From Nelumbo lutea (Eukaryota > Streptophyta > Magnoliopsida > Proteales > Nelumbonaceae), in assembly GCA_022828595.1 (NCBI GenBank), contig JAKGHH010000008.1:8049728-8113727 (forward strand): a stretch of 64,000 nucleotides of DNA, in the 5' to 3' direction. The notes below the pieces were generated by a model. The model worked only from the letters and a program-made list of their open reading frames with translations, did no database searches and was not told the origin of the DNA. Numbering within the stretch: position 1 is the first letter of the stretch; the number at the start of each line of letters is the position of its first letter. A program made the translations under genes and the position numbers. Below are positions 33,033-45,488 of this stretch, piece after piece.

Positions 33033-36000
33033 GTTTGGATCTGAGAAAACGACGTTAGGTAGTGGATTTGTTATTCTACGAAACTGGTTTCCTGTATCCT
33101 TTTCTTTTCCTTCGTTGTCGTTTGTCTGAGAAAGGGAAAAAAAACTTCTTTCTCTTACCGCTCATTTATCGTCGAAATTTTTGGTTAATTGGGTGCTTGG
33201 TGTAACGTGCTTATGCATGTAATCTGGATTCTGTAGACCAGACTTATTCTTGCCTCATATGGATTATGTGATGGTACATCGCTTTGTCGAGGTTAAATGA
33301 TCGATTTTTTTTTTTTTTTTTTGTTTGTGGCGGTGCCAATATTTTGTGGTCATGGTGACAATTAAGCTATGTGAGGTTTCGAGGTTACAATGTTTGCATC
33401 TCTCTAGTCAAGCAACCTCCCAGATCAAAGCTGAAAAACAAACAACGTGTTGGAAGTTGGGGATTGGGATGGCTGTTATACAAATTTGTTTTCTCGAAGG
33501 ATAAACAGATCAATGCTTCGGGTAAGCTGGTAACTAAGAAGTTCAGTTGTATTATGCTTCCGAACTCCTAAGGCAGTATTAGATCAAGAAGTATTCTGTG
33601 TTCCAAGTTAGGTTCTTAGTTTGGGCATTTAAGGACTGCAAAGCTCCACGCTTTCTTTGTCTGCAACATTGTTCGGTTTTTTACCTTTTTGTCTGTCACC
33701 TTTTGGATCTAAAGGCAGTAACTGATAAGTGATAATCGAGTTATGATCAACTCCAAATGTAGGTCAGAATTCTGACAACTCCTTTCGATGACCTCCAAAT
33801 CATTTTCTATAATCCGATAGATTGATAAAATATTACAAATTGCACTTTCTAAAATTTGGAGTCTATCCATCCTCATTTTGTAATCAATATGCAAGAATTA
33901 TGGTAAGTGAGAAATGGCTAATATTTTATTTTTCTATTTTATCCTTGAACCGTGTCTCTACAATTCCACAGAACTGAATCCTTTACTTAATCCCTGAGTC
34001 TAAGGTAATAAAGTTGAATAACATCACATACTCTTTTTCCTACATTTAATTTATTATTTTATGTTCTTCAATCCGAATTTGTAATGGTATATCAAACCTC
34101 ATCTTATCATGATCTCTTATAAGAAAACAATCTTAGGAAGGGGCTTAAAAAAATTATTAACTAATTTTTTCATGCATGGCATTCAGACCTTGCATCAGCA
34201 CTTTGTACATGGCATTCATTTTGAATTGTCAACTCTTTCTGAATGTAAACTGAACATCTAATTAAGATTGGAAGCAGGATTACTTTATTAACTCTTTAAT
34301 GGTTGAATGACATGTTGGGTTGATTACCATACCCTTAAATATCTTATCATGCGATTACTTTATTAACCAAAAGACAACAGTATGTCATCAGTTAAAGCCA
34401 CTTCATCTGTTATCAAATGGCCCCTCAGAACAAGAGTGGTTGTTATCTTAGCTACTATTTCTGTTTTTTTTTTTTTTTTGAGGTTGGGGGTGGGTAGATT
34501 TTTTTGCTGCATTTGCTGATTTTTTTTTTTTGATTTTTGATTTCTATGAATTAGCTCTTGCAACCAAATTTGGGATCCTAAAGATAGATAAGTAGGATTT
34601 CAGTACTTTGCCAATGTTTTTTTTTCATCTATGTAATTTGGCTGGTGTAGATCCAAGTAATGGGACAGCCCTGTTAGAACAATGCAATTCTTCCAGCTAC
34701 TAATTTTCAGCCTTGCTTCACTAGACTACAGGCCTTTAAGGTTTCCTCGTATATTTCAAGTGTTTCATGCTTAATTAAATCAGCTTCATCAAAGATGAAC
34801 CCAATACTTAGAAGTATTTATGTAAGAGGATATTACCCAGTCTAACGAAATATGTATGCAATGGATAGCTTCATAAAATAATGTATATGCCAGCAACCTG
34901 TCTGTTGTGGGTAAGCCCAAACTATATATATGCCAGCAATTCAGCTTCTTGTGTCCTTTGCTCATTTTTATGGTCATTTGTGGATATTCTAATAGTTTTC
35001 ACTAAGTTATTCTGTTATTTGTGTTGTGAATATGTATAGTGGCTGACTAATTTACTTTGGTCTAGGGATGTTTTATCTGCTTGACTCTTGCAATAGGATG
35101 GGCTTTTGCTGCTTTCGTCAGGTATCTTGTTTTAACATATGAACCAATGTAATGTGATGGCCAGCTATTCTCTGCTTTTCTTTACTTAGAACTAACAAAG
35201 ACTATGAAACAACTTCATTCTTTCTGCAGGAATAGAGAGATCAGAAGGATGAAGGATAGTATCAAACATGGTAATAGTTTTGCCTTTCTCTGTCAAGATA
35301 TCAATGACCTCGAGCACTCTAATCAGATCAAGTTGCCAAGGGTGTCAGTTGTCATGCCTCTGAAGGGGTTTGGAGAACACAATCTGCAAAACTGGAGAAG
35401 TCAGGTTGGTTGGAGATAGGTTTATGTTTTTTATCTTCTAGAAGAGTGAAGAGAGGATATTTTTCTTTGGATAAAAAAGTACCAATGGAACTAGTGCACA
35501 TTGGAAGATTTTCTTGGCTTGTTTTTCCTTTTGTAGTATATTTTTCTCTAAAACTGGTTTCTACATAAAAAAAACTTATAAATTGCACTACTTTAATTCT
35601 TATAATTTAATCTAGTATTTGGACTTTATCAATTACTTTCTTTAAACTTGAAAGTTGTTTCATTTTTGCATGACTTAGCTCTGTTCCAAGTGCTGATTCT
35701 TATTTGCATTAATGGATTGTGCAGATCACATCCCTCTATGGTGGTCCCCTGGAATTTCTTTTTGTGGTAGAGAGTACAGAAGACCCTGCTTATCATGCTG
35801 TATCTCGGTTGATCTCTGATTTTAATGTAAATGATTTACCACTGGCTGAATTTTGTACTGTCTTATAGTAATTAATTGCAAACAATTATTAATTGTGAAT
35901 ATACTGTGTATTATGTATTGTGAGTTTATATTCACTGTATATATTGCTATCTTCTAATATATGGCACATTATATATGTACAATTCATGACAGGCTAGGGC

Positions 36001-39000
36001 AACCTGAACTCAACTTTAGGCCGGTTGGTCCTATGCCTGTCCCTTGTTTCTTATGTACCATTTATCACCTAGCCCAGCCTGTCCTCAGCCTTATTTTTAC
36101 CAGTGACTATCCTTTTTTCCCTCTTCCTATTTCTATAATTATACTTGCTGTTTTTTTTTTTGGTCAGCAGAAAATAAAATCTGTATCAATAGATTTAAAG
36201 AGGTGATTAGTACAACATGATCATAGGAATGTCATTCCCTATTCTCAAGCCCACATTCAAACAAGCCCAGAACAACTGCTGCCTTTTTACTCCCTGTTTA
36301 TCAAGAGAATCAGTGAACCCATTTGCACTCCTTATGACCCACTTAAATTCATCCCATGTCTTTTGCAATCTCATCCACTTCCCTATCACGTGTTAAGAGT
36401 CCAGAGGATATGCGTGTTGGTGTTTGCCCATGAAATAACTACTTTGAATCCCCTTCTAGCTCAACCAACCTGAAACCCAGTTGTTTGGCTAATCTGAGGC
36501 CTTGCAATATAGCCAACAGTTCAGCCTTCAAGGAATTTCCCATACTTTCTGTTTCTTATTTATACTACCTTGTCATTTAGGAAAGCTTCTCAGAGCTTTA
36601 GAGTTGAAAAGAGTTTAAAGGTTGAAGTAGTAATTCTTTTCTGATCAATAACAAAACTTTCATTAATCAATCAGAATAATTAATTATACAAAGGGGGAGA
36701 TAAACTCTCTTAACTCCCCAGCAGAGGCATGAACCCTCACAATGAGAAAACCAGAATTACAACTGAGCCCAAAATATAGATTTCCTGTCCAGCCTTAGCT
36801 TAGCTAACCCATCAACAAACGAATTAGCAGATCTCTTCACCCAACTGAACTTTATTTCCATGTCCTTAACCAGCCATCTGAATTTTCTCCTTTCGTTGTT
36901 GTAATGGACAGACCAAAAAATGAGTTCACTTTGGCAGATTATGGCTAATATTCAGACACCTGGTGATATTTGAGTTAGGTGTTGTTGTTACTAATAAAGG
37001 AAATTTAGGTATTGAAAAGGGCAATTTTATATCAATTGTAGTTGAGAATTATATGCATACTATTTGATATAGTCATAAAAAGATTGTTGACAACTTGACA
37101 TAGGATTCAGAATGCTGTCAATAGTTATTAAACCCAAATTAAGCTATCTAGTAGAACTAATTAATCTCCTGCCCATTTGTCTCTTCTATTTGGGAAATAT
37201 AGATTTCCTGTCCACCCCTAGCTTAGCTAACCCATCAGCAAACGAATTAGCAGATCTCTTCACCCAACTGAACTTTATTTCCATGTCCTTAACCAGCCAT
37301 CTGAATTTTCTCCTTTCGTTGTTGTAGTAATGGACAGACCAAAAAATGAGTTCACTTGGCAGATTATGGCTAATATTCAGACACCTGGTGATATTCGAGT
37401 TAGGTGTTGTTGTTACTAATAAAGGAAATTTAGGGATTGAAAAGGGCAATTTTATATCAGTTGTAGTTGAGAATTGTATGCGTACTATTTGATATAGTCA
37501 TAAAAAGATTGTTGACAACTTGGCATAGGATTCAGAATGCTGTCAATAGTTATTAAACCCCAATTAAGCTATCTAGTAGAACTAATTAATCTCCTGCCCA
37601 TTTGTCTCTTCTATTTGGGATTGGTTTTTTTTCTTTGTTTGGGTGTAGGTGGACCCCTCCACCAATTTTTCAAAGTTTGTTTGCCTCTTCATTCTTTAGT
37701 TGGCCAAAGAAGAGGGGAAGATTGTTGTGGAGATGTGTAAGAGCAGCCTTAGTGTGGACAATTTGGGAGGAAAGAAATGCAAGAATGTTTTCAGACAAGG
37801 AAAGAAGTAGAGAGGCCATTATTGAGACCATCACCATCAGGGCTGTTCAATGGGCAAAATCATCAGAGCTTTTGGTTGATTTTTCAGTTAGTGATATTAT
37901 GAGAAATTGGAAAGAAGTGGCTAGTTCAGATAGGAATAAGCCTGTCCCCAGCACTCCACAGTTTCACAAAGCTGAACTTCGATGGGAGTAGTGCAGGGAA
38001 CCTGGGACCCTCAGGTATTGGTGGCATTTCCAGGGATGAAGAGGGAAGCATTATTGGTCTATTTTCAAGGCCAATAGGTGAAGGGGATCCATTAAGGGCT
38101 GAGATCTTGGCTATGATGGAAGGAGTGTGAAGGGTAAAGGATATGAATATCAGTAAACTGATTATAGAAGGGGATTTAAAACTGGTGGTGGGATGGTTGC
38201 AAAAGGAAGAAGCTGGACTGTGGAATTATAGGAATGAAAGGAATAAATTCAAATGGTTGACACAAGACATGGAAGTGAGGGTTAGTTGGGTGAAAAGAAT
38301 ATCTAATGGCTTTGCTGATGCTTTGGCAAAACAAAGGGGTGGGATGAAATCAATTCTTTGGGGCTCAATTGTAATAATATTTCTATCATTGGGAAGAGTT
38401 AAGAGTTTTAGCTCTCCCCCCTTGTTTCTGTCTACATGAAATTTGAAGTTATCGATAAAAAATAAATAAAATAAAGACAGATTTGGCTCCTTTATGGCCC
38501 TGTTCCAAACTTGGAAGAGTGTGCTTGGTTGATGGCCTGCCAGGTGCACTTCCTTGGGAAATACCTGTCTGTTGGAGGTAGAGTGACTCTTATCAAAAGT
38601 ACTCTGGCGAATCTTTCTACCTACTTCATGTCTCTCTTTCCCATTCCAACCAAAGTAGCTAAGAAGCTTGAAAATCTGCAGAGGAATTTTCTCTGGTGGG
38701 GCTGGGAAGAAGAGAGGAAAATTCATCTCGTGAAATGGGATCAAGTTTGTTTGCCTAGGGAGGAGGGGGTCTGGGCCTAAGAAAGTTGAAGGTGGTAAAT
38801 TTTGCTCTATTGAGTAAGTGGTGCCGGAGGTTTGCTTCTGAAAGAAATTCCTGGTGGAGGAACTTGATTGCCTCTAAATACGGGGTGAAACCCTTCGCAA
38901 GGCCAGTGGTGAAACCCTTCCTCATTTACTACTTTCCTGTTCGTTTGTAACTTGTATTTGGGACTACTTTTGCTCTCTTTTTGGTTGCAGATGGGTACCC

Positions 39001-42000
39001 CCTCAGGATGTTACCACAAATGACTTATTATGGAAATGGTCTGAAGTGGTACAAACAGAGACACACAAAGAAGTAATGATAATGGAATGAAACCTCCAAG
39101 GCCAAACAAATTGAAATTAAATTTTGATGTGAGCTCCTTTGGTAATCCAGGGAGGACAGGTATGGGGGAGTTTTCAGAAACCATCTAGGTGCAGTTGTGG
39201 CCTTATTGTCTGGGCCAATTGGATTTGGCGACTCGGTTAATGCTGAGACAATGGCTCTCTTACAAGGACTAAAACTGGCAACACAGATGGGTGTTAGAGA
39301 GCTTGAAGTGGAAGGAAATTCCTTATTGGTTATTTCTTGGGCAAAACAAATTAGTTCAGCTCCTTGGAAATATAAATTTGCCTTCAGGGAAATTGACTAC
39401 CTTGCAAAAAGTTGTAACACTAGCTTTGGATGGGTAAAAAGATCAGCAAATGGACTGGTAGATATTCTCGCAAAACAGGGAGTAGACAGGTCCACTCTAT
39501 TTTGGGCAATGTTGTAATCTGTAATAGTAAAATGGGGCATGGTAATCAGGGTGGCCAATCTGGTTTCTGCTGTATTTGGTCAACTTTGTAGTAAGGATCT
39601 GTAAATTTTTCAAGCATTGATAAATTACTCATTTTGCTGATAAAAAAAACAAAACGGGGTGGATTGGGGAAACTGGAATTCACAGGACCCATTCTCAAAT
39701 TGGGGCTGCTCTGTTTGGAAAGGTATTCTCAAAAGTCTAGTCTACCTTTGATGTATGGAGGTGTGAGATTTAAGCTGGGTAGAGGTGGCAGACTGAAATT
39801 TTGGGAAGATCCTTGGTGTTTGGACAGACCTTTAGCTGAGGCATTTCCCCTTCCTTTTCTATGTGCAGAAAATCAAGAAGTTTCAGTGATGGAGTCATAT
39901 ACTCTCTCCAATAACACAGTGGTCTGGAACCCTCAGTTCAGAAGAGACCTGTTTGATTGGGAAGTAGATGGGATCTTGGAGCTGTTGGACCTGTTACAGG
40001 GTCAGATTATAGATACCAACAGTGAAGATCAATGGAACTGGATCTGGGGTAGGGATGGCTGCTTCTGAGTTAAATCCCTGACTTCTAAACTCAGTAGCAC
40101 TGGTGGTGTTAACTTCCCCTGTAATCAAGTTTGGAATCCTAATTCTCTCTCTAAATCCAACTTCCTTGTGTGGACAATGGTGCTGAACAAATGCCTCTCT
40201 AAAATCAATTTGGATAGGAGGGGTCTTCATCTCTCATCTCTGCTGTGTGGTCTTTGTGGTCTATTGCTGAATCCACAGACCACCTTTGTGTTCACTGTCC
40301 TGTCTCCTCTAGAGTATGGGAATATGGGATCATTTTCTCAGGGCTGTTGAACTTTGCTGGGTCATACCAAGTTCAGTCAAAGACCTGTTCAGCTGGGAGA
40401 TTACAGGCCTGAAGAAAAAAAGGAAAGTTAATATGGAAGACAATTCCTGTGGCTGTTCTTTGGGTAATCTGGTCAGAGACAAACAGGAGAGTCTTTTGTA
40501 ACAAGACAAAGAGCACTGATGAGGTAGTGCAGCAGGGGCGATCAGCAAGCTGATTTCTTGGGTGCCCTGCCTAGTAACTTGCTTTGTGCCCTGTCCATTT
40601 GGAGTCTAACTTGGCTTAGATCCAAGTCCATTTGGAGTCTGTAACTTGGTTTTGTGCCCTGTCTAGTCCTTATATGGCTAGCTTTTCTGTTGTAATCTGT
40701 ACTATCTGAATTAATAAAATCTTACCTTTCAAAAGAAAACTATCTGCCTTGAAATCATCAGCAGAATCTTTTGACTTTGGTGGTGCTTTTTTTATCAGCA
40801 ATTGCAAATCATAATTTTATTAAAGTAGAAAGATAAGAACTCCTAGGTTTCCGGCAATAGAATGCGGGCTTGCAAATTTCTCCCTGTCCCCCAAACCAGA
40901 TTATCCCTTGTGACCGCTTGCCTGTCTTGGAAATTGAAGGGGCTTCTGTTCTTAAGTATAACCAATTAGTCACCTCTGGAAAGTCCACTTCTACTACAGT
41001 ATTAGACAATTGTTCCTATGAAAAGGCTAGTTTTAAATGTTGTAAAAGTGGTGCCAATAATTCTGCTTTGAGAGATATTCCATTTCCATTTCATGCAGAG
41101 TCTGAATAGCTGAGTAGCATATCCTCTCCCCCCGGTCCCCTCTCTCAAATCATCTCTAAAGACTCTGGTTATTCCTGATCCTGAAGCTCCAGCTCCAGGG
41201 TTATCAAGGCGGCACCAATTGAGAATCTACCCTCTTCTCAATCCATCCAAACAGGACTTGGTTGATGCCTTTGTATTTCTTCAAATGAAACAACACCAAC
41301 ATACAGACAAATATGGAGATATTCAAGTTTGGACCTATGAGAGTGGTCTGGGGATCAGCTGAAACTTTCTATCATGACAATCCTTGATATATCTTCCATT
41401 ATTATTTAAGCATTTTATTTGCATTCTCTTCTCTTATTCAATATTTTATACCTGTTAGCGTGTTGTAATGAATGGGAACTTTTAGTTATGTTCTGTTATA
41501 TTGTAATTGAATTTGACGATACATTTTCTGCACAAATCCTTTTGCAGTATTGGATCAATTAGTTAGTAGTCATTTTTAAGTGCTGCTCAGTTGCTGGCTG
41601 GAATTGTTGATCTTTTCTGTACATTCCTTTTCTAATTTCCTTATGCTTGTTGATTGTTACAGGATAGCGTGGATGCTAAGATTGTTGTAGCTGGTTTATC
41701 AACAACGTGCAGTCAGAAAATTCATAATCAGTTAGTATGTAAAGTGTTCAAACTTCTTCACTGATTCTTCCTTGGGGCACACTGTGCTCTCTCTTTTTAT
41801 AAAATACTTTCTGTAATTTTTTCTTTTGGGAGGAAAACTACTATGTCTGGATTTTCTGAAGCTTGTTATTTTCTCCCTCCAAAGTCTGGGTCTTATAGAT
41901 CTATTCTCAGTCGTACATTTTTTTTTCATAACTATTCTTAGTTTTACATTTCTATGATTTTTTTTATGATATAGGATAAGGTTCATATATTATTTCTGGA

Positions 42001-43134
42001 AAGAAACACATCACAGAATCATGTGCATGGTTGCAAGGAATCATGGTTTAAACATAGATGTTTAGCTTGGCACTATAACCTGTGTACTTATCATTGACAT
42101 GTTATTTCGGCTTATTAAAAATTCTCTATTTTTATTGGCCGGAAAGCACATCATACGATAATTGCTCATTCTTGTGGTATGCGTATACAGGTTGGGGTGC
42201 AGAATATGCATAAAGAGAGCAAATATGTGTTGTTCCTGGATGATGATGTTAGGTTGCATCCTGGCTCCATAGGAGCCCTAACTGCAGAAATGGAAAAGAA
42301 TCCTCAGGTATGGATTCATTGTGCTTTCTTAATGCTCCCGTCCTTATTTAGACTCTGTTTGGTTATTGGTCTTTCTTCCCTCAAATGTTGTTACTGTGTA
42401 TATTTGGGGTCCATTACATGTAAAAGTTGAATTTTAATTTCTTTCTTATTTCTGTTGCCAATGGCATGCAGATATTCATTCAAACTGGATACCCTCTTGA
42501 TTTGCCTTCTGGAAGTTTGGGAAGTTACTGCATATATGAATATCATATGGTATATCACCATCTGAAACGCACCTTTCTCAATCTCTAATGGTATTTATGA
42601 TCCATACGAGTCTTGTATGTTGTTTTTTTCTTTTTAATTTCTACTCCATTCAGTTGGATGTTGCACGTTTCTAATTTTTCTTTGATCAATATGGATGTTG
42701 CATCTATTGCATAAAGCAAAGATATGGGACTTTATACTCTTGCCTCAGGGAAAGTGGGGATTAAATGCACTTATCTTCTAACCAAAATCTATCAAACTAA
42801 ATATTTCAGGCAAAAATTTGGAAACACAAGGCTCTTATTACTATTGGTTTTTTACATGATACAGAATGGTTTCATGCTTATGTCCAAGCCACACAATCAA
42901 ATCTAGGATTGAATCTAAGTTGTGTCTGGAGTTGGCATGTTTTCTCAACAATGTATTTATCATGATGGTTGGTGGATTATAAGCAAAGCTTTTAACCTTG
43001 GAGGATATTACAGTTCTTTCCATCTTAGTATGGAGAAAATTTTATTAGGGGATTTGTCTATTTAGTGAGAGTTGATTTTTTTTTTTCTTCTTGATATTAC
43101 TACATTCTCAAAAAAAATGTGCTACAATTTCTAA

Positions 43135-43168
<34 letters not shown>

Positions 43169-45488
43169 CTACAACATCTAAGATATATTTGCTAGCCTTC
43201 TTTTTTCTCTTTATTTTCTAAATAAGGATTTATAATATCTTTTCAACCTCTAAATATACCAAATGTTGATAAATTTTCAGCCTTGCTCGATGGGTTTTGC
43301 AACTGGGGGAAGAACATTCTTTCTATGGGGAGGATGCATGATGGTAAAACTAGCTCTACTTTGTTTTTAACACCACAGCCACTTAAACTCAAACTTCCAC
43401 TTTTAATTCTTTTAGTTCATATTTTCAGATGCATGCAGATGATTTTAGACATGACTTATATGGTGTGGTTTCTGGACTCCGAGATGGTGGATACTCTGAT
43501 GATATGACCCTTGCAGCAATAGCTGGTAATATATTTTCCCATGATTTTTTTTTTTCTTTTTATCTCAGGACAATTTATGTAGTCAGGAACCACTTCTTAT
43601 TTATCTCAACAAATCTATGCCATAATATAAATGTTATTTTACCTCTTTCTTTTAGGCAATGTCTCATTTTTTTGGATTGCCATAACAAATTTAAGGACAA
43701 TTTGTAGGGTAAAATACTCCAAGTGCAGTTAGCCAAAATGGACATTTATTTTCTTCTTTTTTGGTTCCATTGTTATTCAGACTTCTTGGCCCACCACCAT
43801 TATATGTTACCAAATTCTATGGGAAGTTGGTCATCAGAATTTAGAATCAAGTCTTATCCATATTTTTTGGTTGAAATGGACAAAATTGATGGCTGATTAT
43901 TTGTAAATCGCACTCTGTAGGGGCACATAAGAGGTTAATTACATCACCACCTGTTGCCGTCTTTCCTCATCCTCTTGCAAGTGATCTCAGTTTCCCAAGG
44001 TTTGTGGGGCTCACTACCAGTTTTTCCTTCAAATTCAACTGTTAATCACTTTGTCCATATTCCACAATTTCTTTTCCCCTTATTCTTATTGTAGGTACTG
44101 GAATTATTTGAGGAAGCAAACATTTGTTTTGGAATCATACATTGATAAGGTTAACTGGATGATGAACCGTGCCTTGTTTTCTTCTCATTGCTATCTATCC
44201 TGGGGATTTGTTATACCGTACTTTATGGCAACAATTCATATTGCAGCAGCACTTAGAGCATGCTATAAGTACTCTGGCGAGGAAACAACCTTTACTTCCG
44301 GTGAGCACATTACCTTCCCTTCTTAGGTAGTTCTAAATCAGCTTAAGATAATTATGCAGGATAACTTGACTTGTTTCAGGGTCCATAGATGGAATGCAGT
44401 ATTTATTAATAACATGATAGCTTAACATGAAAAATTGTACACGAAAGCAAAGGAAAGCATTTGGCTTTATAAAGGAAAAGTAGACGCAATTGCAATGTCT
44501 TAAACTGTTATCATATGCATATTGTATTGTTTAATATTGTACATTATTTTGTTCACAGGCTTGGTACTGGTGGGGTGCTTAGCTATATGCACTATTGTAG
44601 AACTCCTTTCAATGTGGAACTTGACAAAGGTGGAAATTCAACTCTGCAACATGTTATCTCCAGAGGGTCCACCAGTCTCACTTGATTCTTATAATTGGGC
44701 CCTTGTAAGTATCCTTGATACTTTTTCAAGTTTTTAGAAGCATGACAGGTTGTTGTTAGTTCTTTCATGTTTGCTAATACAAGGTTAGGTGGGATTTTAT
44801 TTCTGTGGTTTTCAGAGCTTATTAGGCCTCTATATCTGCTTAGAATTGCAGTTTGGTGTCCGTTCACATCAGAAAAATGTTAATTTACTAATTTAACTAT
44901 AACATTCAAACAGGTCTTTCTTGCTATATTGGTCGACAATTTCTTGTACCCTATTTCGGCAGTCCGATCACATTTTTCTCAGTCTATCAATTGGTCTGGT
45001 GTTCGGTATCATTTGAAGAATGGGAAGATAAACAAGGTGACTCAAGTCTAGATTTATCATCATAAATATGGTTTACACTTTTCCAAGTCCTGTTTTCATG
45101 GTGACTTGCAATCATACCCTCACTGGCTGGCATGCCTGTCACCAGTTGATCATATCTTAGGAATCTTTATTTGCTTTGCATGATTGAAGGACTAGGGAGA
45201 TCACCCTCCCTTTCTGAGTTTTGTTAATGGGCTGCAGTTTTCATAGCTTTGGTTAGTTTTTTTATACATCATCACCATTTGAGCCTTATCCCAACTACTT
45301 GCTAAAAGGATATGATTTACCTTTTTATTTTTCAGATCGAGAGGAGTAAGGAGTGTAACTTAAGATATTCAGATTTGGGTGGAAAACATCTGTACGGGAA
45401 GAGAAGCGCTATACCAAAAAATTCATTCCTTGGATCTTTGGCAAGAAGTTTAGCACAGTGGCAACAACCCAAAAAATTTGATGGGTAG
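32813..45488 (+). CDS. GCS: Ceramide glucosyltransferase (glucosylceramide synthase), 14 exons
   Basis: Transfers glucose from UDP-glucose to ceramide, the committed step to glucosylceramides, at the ER/Golgi membrane (known for the plant GT21 family). Exons: 32813-32899, 35066-35121, 35230-35404, 35725-35826, 41663-41734, 42191-42307, 42472-42549, 43281-43343, 43429-43525, 43921-43999, 44095-44300, 44559-44704, 44914-45036, 45336-45488. All introns are GT-AG and the frame is unbroken, giving 517 residues against 519 in my memory of Arabidopsis GCS. An N-terminal membrane segment lies at about residues 30-46. The family motifs follow in order: VVESTEDPA near 120, [11 protein letters not shown] from 179, DGGYSDDM near 269-276, and RYWNYLRKQ near 309, where animal enzymes carry the (R/Q)xxRW motif. 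Three or so hydrophobic C-terminal segments include the one spanning [13 protein letters not shown]. The start is the first ATG and gives the family N-terminus ([16 protein letters not shown]). Introns 1 and 4 are long (2.2 and 5.8 kb); intron 4 is a LINE trap. No damage seen. Confidence 0.95.
32976..33029 (+). repeat. Uninterrupted run of about 54 T in GCS intron 1
   Basis: A pure thymine tract directly after the first exon of GCS. Its length is at the limit of what assemblies resolve, so the count may not be exact. It may be the reversed poly(A) tail of a very short retroposed piece, since only 76 bases separate it from exon 1. Confidence 0.9.
36151..36600 (-). mobile_element. LINE 3' fragment in GCS intron 4 (RNase H end)
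   Basis: A poly(T) run at about 36151-36161 marks the 3' tail of a minus-strand non-LTR retrotransposon. The minus strand upstream of it encodes the end of an RVT_3-type RNase H domain: [18 protein letters not shown] resembles the family's WVKRSANxxADxLAKxG pattern. Only the C-terminus remains, with stops, so the copy is 5'-truncated and dead. It lies in a host intron in the antisense orientation. Confidence 0.6.
36772..37617 (-). repeat. 423-bp tandem duplication carrying a LINE RNase H end
   Basis: Two adjacent copies, 36772-37194 and 37195-37617, differ at only a few bases. Each carries on the minus strand the RNase H tail [19 protein letters not shown] (variant in the first copy) plus non-coding DNA. 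The low divergence points to a recent local duplication rather than two insertions. It sits inside GCS intron 4. Confidence 0.85.
37605..38475 (+). mobile_element. LINE 3' fragment in GCS intron 4 (zf-RVT tail plus RNase H)
   Basis: In the plus orientation the stretch translates with breaks to the end of a zf-RVT region ([18 protein letters not shown]) followed by an RVT_3 RNase H domain (KLNFDGSS... to [19 protein letters not shown]). It ends in an A-rich tail near 38455-38475. An in-frame stop near 38128 and the missing 5' part show it is a dead, truncated copy. Confidence 0.75.
38476..39648 (+). mobile_element. LINE 3' fragment in GCS intron 4 (RT thumb, zf-RVT missing, RNase H)
   Basis: The first part encodes the C-terminal end of a plant LINE reverse transcriptase ([21 protein letters not shown], then [20 protein letters not shown]). 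The expected zf-RVT stretch is nearly absent, and the sequence jumps to an RNase H domain ([16 protein letters not shown], later [19 protein letters not shown]). It ends with a short A-rich tail near 39640-39655. This looks like an internally deleted, dead copy. Confidence 0.7.
39656..40740 (+). mobile_element. LINE 3' fragment in GCS intron 4 (zf-RVT portion)
   Basis: Encodes part of the LINE polyprotein after the [19 protein letters not shown], then [11 protein letters not shown] and [23 protein letters not shown], the zf-RVT pattern. The zinc ligands are only partly visible (CGLCGL) and stops interrupt the frame. It ends at an AATAAA-like signal and A-rich tail near 40712-40740. Confidence 0.7.
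40785..41115 (-). mobile_element. LINE 3' fragment, minus strand, GCS intron 4
   Basis: A T-rich start at about 40788-40797 followed by sequence whose reverse complement resembles the 3' ends of the neighbouring LINE copies, including the pattern in which an ATTGCTGATAAAAAAA-type end precedes the tail. The coding match is weak (a short RNase H-like reading with stops). A 5'-truncated remnant. Confidence 0.45.
43138..43168. repeat. (TA)n microsatellite in a GCS intron
   Basis: About 15 TA dinucleotides in a row in the intron between the seventh and eighth coding exons of GCS. Confidence 0.9.
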
